DNA of 62,610 bases from Desulfobacterales bacterium (GTDB lineage Bacteria; Desulfobacterota; Desulfobacteria; Desulfobacterales; JAIPEE01): the NCBI GenBank assembly GCA_021737275.1, contig JAIPEE010000023.1, positions 1 through 62,610 on the forward strand, read 5' to 3'. Position numbers and translations under genes: made by a program. Shown here piece after piece: positions 32,508 to 39,607 of this stretch. Each line of letters begins with the position of its first letter. The first letter of the stretch is position 1. The notes under the pieces are model-generated. The model was given only the letters and a program-made list of their open reading frames with translations. It made no database searches and was not told the DNA's origin.

Positions 32508-34172
32508 ATGGAAGGCACGTACGAATTTTCAAATTGGGTTTTAATGGGATTGGTTGTCTATATGGCAGTCATGCTATTTGTCGGGTGGTATGCATCAAAA
32601 AAAATTGAAACTACAGAAGATTATGTAGTAGCAGGAAGGCGCTTAGGCGTCTTTTTTTGTACCGGAACTTTATTTGCAACATGGTTTGGCGCCGGTACCT
32701 GTATGGGTGGGGCAGGAAATGCGTATCTTTTCGGAAACCAGGGTGTTATCTTTGACCCGTGGGCAGCAGCACTTTGCCTTGTTCTTCTCGGTTTCTTTTT
32801 CGCAAGGCTGGTTCGTCGCGGAAAATATATTACAACTGTAGATCTTTTTGAAACGCGTTTCGGTAGAAAAATGGGGCTCTGGTCCGCCATAATCCTGGCT
32901 ATTGGTGATATCGGCTGGCTGGCATCACTGCTGGTTGGATTTGGAACGGTTCTGCACTACTTTGCCGGAATTCCCCTGACAACCGGTATCGTTATTTCAA
33001 GTGTCATTGTTATTATCTATACTTATCTTGGCGGCATGTGGGCCGTTACACTGACCGATGTTTTCCAGATGATTATCCTGATTGTCGGTCTGGTTGCCAT
33101 GCTGATTGTGGCCGTTCCGCTTGTTGGTGGATTGGACAGTATTTTCACTAATGATCCCAACCTTAACTGGTGTGGTATTAACCAGTGGTCATTTATTCCG
33201 ACACCTGAATCGGCTGCAGATCCTGATTTCGGGAATGCCGGGTTCTTTTATTATACGGGCCATCAAGGATGGTTCTACTGGCTGGCCGCATGGTTGTCCA
33301 TCGCCGTTGGATCATTTCCTTTTCAGAGTCTTATGCAGCGGGTGTTTTCAGCAAAAGATGAAAAAACAGCAGCCATGTCCGGATACTGCAGCGGCCTTTT
33401 ATATATTACGGTGGGTATGATTCCCGTCTTACTGGGTATGATATATTTCCAGCTCAATCCTGATCTGGGCGTTGAAGATGCCATGAATAAAATCCTGCTG
33501 TTAATGGCGACCGAGTATCTGCATCCGGTTTTTGCGGTTATTTTTGTTGTCGCACTGGTTGCAGCCATCATGAGCTCTTCGGACAGTACTATTTTATCAT
33601 CCTCATCCCTGTTGGGGTATAATGGTTATAAATACTTTAAGAAGAATGCAACGGAAAAAGATACGCTTCGAATGATAAAAAGGCTTGTACCGATTGTCGG
33701 TACGGTTGCCCTGATCATTGCCCTGTATTTCCAGGTTATTTATAACCTGATGGTCATTGTTGGGACGGTTGTTCTGGTTGGTCTGTCCGTTCCGTTTATC
33801 TGTGCCTATTTCTTTAAAAAGGCAAATAATTATGGCGCACTCGCTTCACTGTTTGGCGGTGTTATAACCTGGGTTGTCTGCTATTTCATCTATCTGCCAT
33901 ATACCATGGAGATGGAAACAGGCATCCTTGAAGAAGGTGTTGTCTATTTTGAATGGGCCATGTGGGATGCCTTGTACATCGCATCTATCTGGGCGGTGGC
34001 TGTTTCGCTTATCTGCATGATCGTTGTTTCACTGACAACCCAGAAAATTGACCCACCCAGGCCGCTGGTTGATGTGGATGGAAACCTCATGTCAACAAAG
34101 CAATGGATGGGGCTTTTTGGGGGCAGCAGGGATAAGAATGTTATTTCCGGTCCCGTTAGTGAAGAAAAATAA
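32508..34172 (+). CDS. Sodium:solute symporter family protein
   Basis: A 554-residue integral membrane protein of the SSS (SLC5) family with about 13 hydrophobic helices. The family segments EDYVVAGRRLG, FATWFGAGTCMGG, YTYLGGMWAVTLTDVFQM and IMSSSDSTILSSSS are present; the last includes the sodium-site serines. The substrate (amino acid, carboxylate or other) is unclear. The hut operon is 7 kb away across other genes, so a histidine role is only a possibility. AGGGGG precedes the ATG. Confidence 0.9.
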   Translation: MEGTYEFSNWVLMGLVVYMAVMLFVGWYASKKIETTEDYVVAGRRLGVFFCTGTLFATWFGAGTCMGGAGNAYLFGNQGVIFDPWAAALCLVLLGFFFARLVRRGKYITTVDLFETRFGRKMGLWSAIILAIGDIGWLASLLVGFGTVLHYFAGIPLTTGIVISSVIVIIYTYLGGMWAVTLTDVFQMIILIVGLVAMLIVAVPLVGGLDSIFTNDPNLNWCGINQWSFIPTPESAADPDFGNAGFFYYTGHQGWFYWLAAWLSIAVGSFPFQSLMQRVFSAKDEKTAAMSGYCSGLLYITVGMIPVLLGMIYFQLNPDLGVEDAMNKILLLMATEYLHPVFAVIFVVALVAAIMSSSDSTILSSSSLLGYNGYKYFKKNATEKDTLRMIKRLVPIVGTVALIIALYFQVIYNLMVIVGTVVLVGLSVPFICAYFFKKANNYGALASLFGGVITWVVCYFIYLPYTMEMETGILEEGVVYFEWAMWDALYIASIWAVAVSLICMIVVSLTTQKIDPPRPLVDVDGNLMSTKQWMGLFGGSRDKNVISGPVSEEK

Positions 34173-34257
34173 ATAATTTAAACTGTATGTTTTTGATTTG
34201 AATTATTGTATTAAATTCAAGTTGATTTAATTGAGAACAGACGTTGGAAGAGACATG

Positions 34258-34289
34258 ATACCGAACGGAAATGACAATCCGTTCGGTAT
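34258..34289 (+). terminator. Hairpin downstream of the symporter gene
   Basis: A perfect 11-bp stem (ATACCGAACGG at 34258-34268 with 34279-34289) and a 10-base loop. Only a short T-rich stretch (CCTTTT) follows at a distance, so termination is likely but not certain. Confidence 0.55.
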
Positions 34290-34384
34290 CTGCCGTTATA
34301 GCCTTTTATGATGTAATTCAATAAACCGGATTATTAAACGTTGAAACCATATGGGTAATAATTATCATTAAAAGTTTTAATTCC

Positions 34385-34413
34385 TTGACAACACACGGTG
34401 GGATATCTATTTT
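34385..34413 (+). promoter_or_regulatory. Predicted sigma-70 promoter of the Mrp-type ATPase gene
   Basis: TTGACA at 34385-34390, a 17-base spacer and TATTTT at 34408-34413 lie 40 bases before the chosen ATG. The -35 is perfect and the -10 matches four of six bases. Confidence 0.5.
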
Positions 34414-34454
34414 TCCCGTGTAAATGATTTTGTTTGAATAAAAGGAGAATAATA

Positions 34455-35303
34455 ATGGGAAATTGTGGTGGACAAGCGGCTGGTACTGTAGGAATTCAGG
34501 ATGGAATTAAAGATCCGGATGCATCAATCAAAAAGTCACTTGGTAGTATAAAAAACAAATTTGTTATCATGAGCGGAAAGGGTGGTGTCGGTAAATCAAG
34601 TGTTTCCGTTAATCTGTCCATAGCACTCGCCAATAAGGGGTATAAGGTTGGAATTATTGATGTTGACCTTCACGGTCCGGATATACCGAGAATGCTGGGG
34701 CTGAAGGGAATGCTGGGGCTGAGTAGTAACAATAAACTGAGTCCGCTTGATTATTCCGAAAATCTCAAGGTTGTTTCAATTGAAGCGCTAACTGCTGATA
34801 AAGATGATGCGATCATCTGGCGCGGCCCGCTTAAATATTCTGCAATTCGTCAGTTTATTGGAGATGTTGAGTGGGGCGATCTGGATTTTCTTTTGATTGA
34901 CTCACCTCCGGGCACCGGAGATGAGCCTCTTACGGTGGCCCAGACGATTTCTGATGCAAAAGCAATTATTGTCACTACACCTCAGGAAGTTTCTCTGGCT
35001 GATGTGAGAAAATCCATAAATTTTTGTAAAACAGTTAAAATGGGTATATTTGGCCTTATTGAAAATATGAGCGGCTATGCTTGTCCGCACTGCGGCGAGA
35101 CACTGGATCTTTTCGGTTCCGGCGGTGGTGAAAAGACAGCAGCGGATGCCGATATCAATTTTCTCGGCAGAATCCCATTTGACGGAAATGTTGTTATGTG
35201 CGGTGATGCCGGTGAATCTTATCAGGAAAAATTTAAAGATTCACTTGTCACTAAAAGCTTTGCTGCTATTGCAGATAAGATGGCTGAGCTGGTAGAAAAA
35301 TAA
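34455..35303 (+). CDS. Mrp/NBP35-type iron-sulfur carrier ATPase
   Basis: A 282-residue P-loop protein of the Mrp/ApbC/NBP35 family that assembles or carries Fe-S clusters. The deviant Walker A is GKGGVGKSS, followed by DVDLHGPDIPRMLG, the switch region DSPPGTGDEP and the cluster-bridging CPHCG near the C-terminus. I choose the ATG at 34455 (MGNCGG) with AAAGGAG upstream rather than the earlier in-frame start at 34434. The N-terminus keeps a single Cys, unlike the four-Cys NBP35 motif. Confidence 0.9.
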   Translation: MGNCGGQAAGTVGIQDGIKDPDASIKKSLGSIKNKFVIMSGKGGVGKSSVSVNLSIALANKGYKVGIIDVDLHGPDIPRMLGLKGMLGLSSNNKLSPLDYSENLKVVSIEALTADKDDAIIWRGPLKYSAIRQFIGDVEWGDLDFLLIDSPPGTGDEPLTVAQTISDAKAIIVTTPQEVSLADVRKSINFCKTVKMGIFGLIENMSGYACPHCGETLDLFGSGGGEKTAADADINFLGRIPFDGNVVMCGDAGESYQEKFKDSLVTKSFAAIADKMAELVEK

Positions 35304-35319
35304 ATTAAATAGGGTAGAT

Positions 35320-35351
35320 AAGGTGAACCCCGCTTAAGCGGGGTTCACCTT
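35320..35351. terminator. Perfect 32-bp palindrome after the Mrp-type gene
   Basis: AAGGTGAACCCCGC and its complement meet at a TTAA centre, giving a 14-bp or longer stem. No T tract follows, so it may stop transcription weakly or protect the mRNA end. It isolates the next operon. Confidence 0.6.
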
Positions 35352-35502
35352 AAACGATAGTTGCTTCTTTAAACATCTCCGACTTGATCATTTCAATCGT
35401 ATTTGATAAAAACTTATAATTACCTTACATTTTTTCCGGATTCCCGTTCAAGATTAACCGGTAATAAATGATTTTAAATATAAGCACATTAAGGGTCATA
35501 CC

Positions 35503-36141
35503 ATGAAAGTTGCTATAATTGCAGCGTGTTCTCTGGATGGCAAAATAACGCCCGGGCCGATAGGCAGTAAAGAAGATCGCAGGTTTCTTGAGGAGATGCG
35601 CCTTGAGACGGATGCCGGTATTCTTGGTGCCGGTACATTGAGAAAAGATGATCCTCAAATGTTAGGTCCCAACGGGTGTATACTTGAAAACAGAATCCGT
35701 GCAATTATCAGCTTAACCGGTAATATTCCTTTATCGGATAAACGTTTATTTGAAAATGGCCCTGTTCCAATCATATATACGGCCGGCAAAATGTCAGCAT
35801 CTCTTGAAACGACTTTTGATGAAAAGGCGGAAATCGTTGGTTTGCCTGCAAACCAATATGGCCTTTGTATTCAATCCGTACTGAAGGATCTTGAAAATCG
35901 TGGTGCATCATCTGTTTTAATTGAGGGCGGTGGTGGACTCAACTATTCATGCCTTGCGCAGGGCGTTGTTGATGAAATGCTGGTTACCGTTTCACCGTCG
36001 GTGAATGGCGGTAAGGACAATATTAATCTTCTGGAACGAAACAAAATGCCGGAATTGCCGCAAATAAAGCTTGATTTTGTTTCATGTATTCAAAATAAAT
36101 CCGGTGAAGTTTTTTTAAGGTATTCTGTAAGAAAGGATTAG
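35503..36141 (+). CDS. RibD C-terminal-domain (DHFR-fold) reductase
   Basis: A 212-residue stand-alone RibD_C protein: VAIIAACSLDGKITPG at the start, GAGTLRKDDPQMLG, and IEGGGGLNYSCLAQGVVDEM near the C-terminus, the NADPH-binding and ribose-pocket signatures. RibD_C enzymes reduce ribosylated pyrimidines or pterin-like compounds with NADPH. The N-terminal deaminase domain of true RibD is absent, and no rib genes or FMN riboswitch are visible. First gene of a tight operon with a PP-loop ATPase, a GT2 and folE2. The substrate is probably a GTP-derived heterocycle (inference). Confidence 0.85.
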   Translation: MKVAIIAACSLDGKITPGPIGSKEDRRFLEEMRLETDAGILGAGTLRKDDPQMLGPNGCILENRIRAIISLTGNIPLSDKRLFENGPVPIIYTAGKMSASLETTFDEKAEIVGLPANQYGLCIQSVLKDLENRGASSVLIEGGGGLNYSCLAQGVVDEMLVTVSPSVNGGKDNINLLERNKMPELPQIKLDFVSCIQNKSGEVFLRYSVRKD

Positions 36142-36142
36142 C

Positions 36143-36913
36143 ATGACCTCTAAACATGAAGTGGCGATTCTTTTTTCAGGCGGAACCGACTCTCTTGCTC
36201 TTTATGCATTATATATGGCCGGAAAGCATAGAGATATGGTACCGGCCGGCAAGATACATCTCCTTTGCATGCTGAACGGCATGTCCCGGTTTGACCATTT
36301 CCCGGTTGAAAGATTTAAAACCGCACGGAAAATACTGGCTAAGCAGGCACCCGATTCAGAACCGGTTCCAGAAACCGAGTATACCGAACTTGATACAGGG
36401 CGGCTATTCCAGGGGCTATGGCTTGATCATTATGAAACGCTCATGCCTAAATATAACGGAAAAAACATGGTATGTGTGGCCTGTAAACTGGCCATGCATG
36501 TACGGGCCGTCATCTATTGTGTAAAATATCTGGTCTGTGATCTTGTTGCCGGATACACTGTTAAGCAGTCATATTATCCTGAACAGACCGATGCCTTTAT
36601 GTCCCGAATAATTGAGTTTTCCGGAAACTTTGGTATTGCCACCCACTTTCCGGTGTATGAAGATTTCAGTGATGAGATGGTAACACGGCATGTACTGGAA
36701 GATTTCGGCCTGCCCTCTTCAGGCGGTGGAGAACGGAAATGCCTTTTTGGGCAGACCTATACAACGGCAGCTGAAGAAGATGTGGCTCAGTACCTTGATG
36801 ATATGCTTCCGGTTTTAAATCAGTATGTGGAAAGCAAACTGGAGGGGGACATCAGGGGCGCAACCGCATGTTTCCCTGCCGGCAGAGTAAAAGGTGAGCT
36901 TGCAGAAAAATAA
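36143..36913 (+). CDS. PP-loop ATP-pyrophosphatase-family protein of unknown function
   Basis: A 256-residue protein with the N-type ATP pyrophosphatase P-loop SGGTDSLAL (about 11-19). CVACK near residue 112 and ERKCLFGQTY near 198 supply cysteines arranged as in thiolating or QueC-like enzymes, but I cannot assign it to QueC, MnmA, ThiI or TtuA. The protein should adenylate a carbonyl or carboxyl of its substrate before nitrogen or sulfur transfer. The ATG lies two bases after the upstream stop. Its neighbours suggest a pterin or deazapurine substrate (inference). Confidence 0.7.
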   Translation: MTSKHEVAILFSGGTDSLALYALYMAGKHRDMVPAGKIHLLCMLNGMSRFDHFPVERFKTARKILAKQAPDSEPVPETEYTELDTGRLFQGLWLDHYETLMPKYNGKNMVCVACKLAMHVRAVIYCVKYLVCDLVAGYTVKQSYYPEQTDAFMSRIIEFSGNFGIATHFPVYEDFSDEMVTRHVLEDFGLPSSGGGERKCLFGQTYTTAAEEDVAQYLDDMLPVLNQYVESKLEGDIRGATACFPAGRVKGELAEK

Positions 36914-36926
36914 GTCGGGAGAAGTA

Positions 36927-37730
36927 ATGGTCAGCTGCATTATACCCACATACAACAGGATGACGATGCTGCCCGGGGCCATTGAAAGCGTATTGGGTCA
37001 GACTTTACGGCCGGAGGAGATAATTGTAGTCGATGATGCCTCTGATGATGGTACGTTTGAAATGATTTGTGAAAAATATCCTTCTGTGACATTGCTCAAA
37101 ACAGAAGGTGTCGGGCCGGGGTATGCCAGGAATGCCGGCTTCAAAGTTTCCAGCGGTAACATCATCATGTTTCTTGATTCGGATGATATCTGGTTACCGG
37201 ATCATGTTGAAACGCTTTCAAACATTGTTGGCGGCGGGAGAAATGTTGCATACGGTATTACAGAAACAGCAGATCGTTTTAACAATACATCATTTATGAT
37301 TCCTGAAAATGGGGCGGGCACTTCAGGGGATTGTTTTGAAAATATATGTAAGTGGTGCTTCCTGGTTCCGTCATCAGCAGCTATTACCAGAAAGGCGTTT
37401 GATAATGTCGGCGGGTTTCGAAAGTATGAAATGGGTGAGGACTGGGATCTGTTCATCCGGCTTGCTGAAAAATATCCATTTGGTTTTTCTCCAAAAATAA
37501 TAACAAAACGGATCCTTCACAGCGGCAGCATTTGCTGTAAAAAAGAGATACATGAAAAGATTCTTAACCTTCTTGAAAATATTAAAAATGTTTTAATGTC
37601 TTTTTCAAGGACAACCGGGGATGCTTTAAACTTTATAGAGGCGGCCGGAATCGTGGTCAAAAAAGAGGGGGCAAAATGGCAGACTTTTCAGGAGTTTTAC
37701 ATGGCGTTAAATCGTCAGGGGCTGATCTGA
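36927..37730 (+). CDS. Family 2 glycosyltransferase
   Basis: A 267-residue GT-A fold transferase: VSCIIPTYNRMTMLPGAIES at the start, VVDDASDDGT, the metal-binding DSDD in IMFLDSDDIW, and GGFRKYEMGEDWDLFIRLAE. GGGAGAAG precedes the ATG at 36927; the frame extends upstream to 36894, overlapping the PP-loop gene. There is no membrane anchor. The setting between a PP-loop ATPase and FolE2 is unusual for a surface-polysaccharide enzyme and suggests a small-molecule acceptor (inference). Confidence 0.85.
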   Translation: MVSCIIPTYNRMTMLPGAIESVLGQTLRPEEIIVVDDASDDGTFEMICEKYPSVTLLKTEGVGPGYARNAGFKVSSGNIIMFLDSDDIWLPDHVETLSNIVGGGRNVAYGITETADRFNNTSFMIPENGAGTSGDCFENICKWCFLVPSSAAITRKAFDNVGGFRKYEMGEDWDLFIRLAEKYPFGFSPKIITKRILHSGSICCKKEIHEKILNLLENIKNVLMSFSRTTGDALNFIEAAGIVVKKEGAKWQTFQEFYMALNRQGLI

Positions 37731-38608
37731 AGAAAAATATCTCCAGTTCGGAACACCGCCGGGTTATGGAAATATGCGATGATATTCCCGAACAGGTGCC
37801 ATCTTTTCCAATAAGGATTGACGATGTCGGTATCAGCAGTAAAACAATATGGGTCCGGCTGCCTGAAGGGCGCATTCCGTTTGATGCAGAGATAAGCGTT
37901 AATTTACCCTCCAGCGCACGCGGTATACATATGTCCCGGATTGAAAACTGTATTAGTGAGATGCATAGTCATGAGTTTCGTGATATCGGATGCTATGTGC
38001 AGGTTCTGGCAACTGAAGTGTTAAAGGGACAGAACGGCAACCTCTGCCGGGTTTCTGCCTCCGGTAAAATACCGATGGTTCAGCAGACACCGGCTACAGG
38101 AAAAAAGTCTATTGACTCATTTGAAGTTACAGGCTTTGCCGAAGCGACCCCCAAAGATTGCCGGGTCCGTATCGGCGTCGGCGTTAACCATATTACAGCC
38201 TGTCCCTGTACCCAGGCGTATAATGAAATACTTTCTCAAAAAAGTAACGGCATGCCCATGCCGACTCACAGCCAGCGGTCTGTAACCTGGTTGACCATAG
38301 AAAGAAACGGTGCTGTGCCGGCCTACGTAGAGCTGGTTATGTGTCTGAAAGCATCACTTCATATAACATATGATTTACTTAAAAGACCTGATGAAGCAGA
38401 AATTGTGATGACTGCTCACCGTGCACCACAATTTGCTGAAGATACTACCAGGGAGACAGCCAGGGAAGTGGGAAATCGTTTCGGCTCATTCCTTCCTCCT
38501 GATACATCCGTTGTTATTGCATCTCATAGTTTCGAAAGTATTCATACACATGATGTCAGATGCCGGATAACGACAACGATGGCAGAAATTCTTGACGTTA
38601 ATAAGTAA
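37676..38608 (+). CDS. folE2: GTP cyclohydrolase type IB (FolE2)
   Basis: A 310-residue FolE2/MptA-family enzyme converting GTP to 7,8-dihydroneopterin triphosphate, the entry to folate, pterins and 7-deazapurines. Family segments include VGISSKTIWVRLP, NLPSSARGIHMSRIENC, the catalytic CPCTQAYNE loop, PTHSQRS and RFGSFLPPDTSVVIASHSFESIH. GAGGGGG precedes the ATG, which lies inside the glycosyltransferase gene (55-base overlap), so translation is coupled. The 3' end overlaps convergent hutC by 11 bases. FolE2 is metal-promiscuous and often replaces zinc-dependent FolE. Confidence 0.93.
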   Translation: MADFSGVLHGVKSSGADLKKNISSSEHRRVMEICDDIPEQVPSFPIRIDDVGISSKTIWVRLPEGRIPFDAEISVNLPSSARGIHMSRIENCISEMHSHEFRDIGCYVQVLATEVLKGQNGNLCRVSASGKIPMVQQTPATGKKSIDSFEVTGFAEATPKDCRVRIGVGVNHITACPCTQAYNEILSQKSNGMPMPTHSQRSVTWLTIERNGAVPAYVELVMCLKASLHITYDLLKRPDEAEIVMTAHRAPQFAEDTTRETAREVGNRFGSFLPPDTSVVIASHSFESIHTHDVRCRITTTMAEILDVNK

Positions 38609-39338
38609 GATTTAACAGATTGGGGCTGTTCTCGTCATCAGGTGAAAATGTATCTTCAAAGGCAAGATCACCTCGAATATAATATTGAACATATGTAACC
38701 GGGTTTTTATTTGTATATGTTAATCGTTCAACATAAAATACAGGGTGACCAGCGGCTTCATTAAAGAGTGCTGCAATTTTTTTTGGCATTGTTTCTGCTG
38801 TCATGCGTTGCCAAACTCTTGAGAGAGGTAAATTATACTTTTGAGTAAGCAGTTCATGAATTGAATTGTTTTCCAGGTTTTCCCACAGGATGCCGCCACA
38901 TAAATCCCCCCTTAAATATCTGATCTCATATCGAACGGGGATTTGATCAAAAAAATGTAACCGACGAACAAGAATAATTTGCTGATTGTAGTTCAGTTTG
39001 TCTGTAATCCTTCCGGGTGGATTTGAAATGGTCTTAAGTTCTAAAACGTTTGTTGTGTAAATTACATTAAGATCTTTTGCCTGTTTCCACGAAGGTTGAA
39101 TTTTGAAATATCCCTGGGAAAGCTCACGAGTTTTAACAAAAGTTCCTTTCCCCTGGATTCGTTCAACCCAGCCATCATATACCAGTTCTGAAAACGCTTT
39201 GCGTGCAGTCATACGGCTTACATTAAATTGTTTTGCAATCTGATTTTCAGAAGGCAGCCCATTGGTAAAAAGATGTGACCGGATACCCTGGATGAGATGC
39301 TCTTTAATCTGGGATGATATTGAAACTCTTTTTTTCAT
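38598..39338 (-). CDS. hutC: Histidine-utilisation repressor, GntR/HutC family
   Basis: A 246-residue regulator. The N-terminal winged helix (LPSENQIAKQFNVSRMTARKAF, GWVERIQGKGTFV) is followed by a UTRA ligand domain (YEIRYLRGDLCGG, PVTYVQYYIRGD). HutC represses hut genes and is released by urocanate. I choose the ATG at 39338, since the longer frame from 39374 would place the start inside the operator at 39351-39372. The gene is divergent from hutU. Confidence 0.9.
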   Translation of the reverse strand: MKKRVSISSQIKEHLIQGIRSHLFTNGLPSENQIAKQFNVSRMTARKAFSELVYDGWVERIQGKGTFVKTRELSQGYFKIQPSWKQAKDLNVIYTTNVLELKTISNPPGRITDKLNYNQQIILVRRLHFFDQIPVRYEIRYLRGDLCGGILWENLENNSIHELLTQKYNLPLSRVWQRMTAETMPKKIAALFNEAAGHPVFYVERLTYTNKNPVTYVQYYIRGDLAFEDTFSPDDENSPNLLNLTY

Positions 39339-39350
39339 GGTATTTTTAAA

Positions 39351-39372
39351 GTTGTATATACTTGTATAAAAC
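39351..39372. promoter_or_regulatory. HutC-like operator upstream of hutC
   Basis: GTTGTATATAC is followed by CTTGTATAAAAC: two half-sites related to the hutU-side palindrome. It lies 13 bases before the hutC start, so HutC probably represses itself. Confidence 0.6.
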
Positions 39373-39508
39373 AAATTGAAGCATCGCCTATTTTTATTAT
39401 TCTAAAATAGAATTAAACTCTTTGCTCAATTATAATAAAATATTAATAAAATCAATGTAAATATCTCGTTATAGATCAATTATTTTAGATAAATGAATCA
39501 TATAATTC

Positions 39509-39537
39509 TTGACACTAACAGGCAAATAAATTACTGA
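39509..39537 (+). promoter_or_regulatory. Predicted hut operon promoter
   Basis: A perfect -35 TTGACA (39509-39514), a 17-base spacer and a weak -10 TACTGA (39532-39537). The HutC-like operator begins nine bases downstream, where it would overlap the transcription start. Confidence 0.45.
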
Positions 39538-39546
39538 GAAACATTA

Positions 39547-39560
39547 GTTGTATATACAAC
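39547..39560. promoter_or_regulatory. HutC-like operator upstream of hutU
   Basis: A perfect 14-bp palindrome, GTTGTATATACAAC. It closely resembles HutC sites known in other proteobacteria (TGTATATACA core) and lies 48 bases before the hutU ATG. Confidence 0.75.
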
Positions 39561-39607
39561 ATAATGAAATGATATTATGCTTAGCATATGAAGACAGGGG
39601 GTAATAT

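Noticed and set aside
35503-38608. Reading the FolE2/PP-loop cluster as a queuosine (preQ0) operon
   Set aside because: No queD or queE is present, the PP-loop cysteines do not fit QueC as I know it, and a glycosyltransferase is unexpected.
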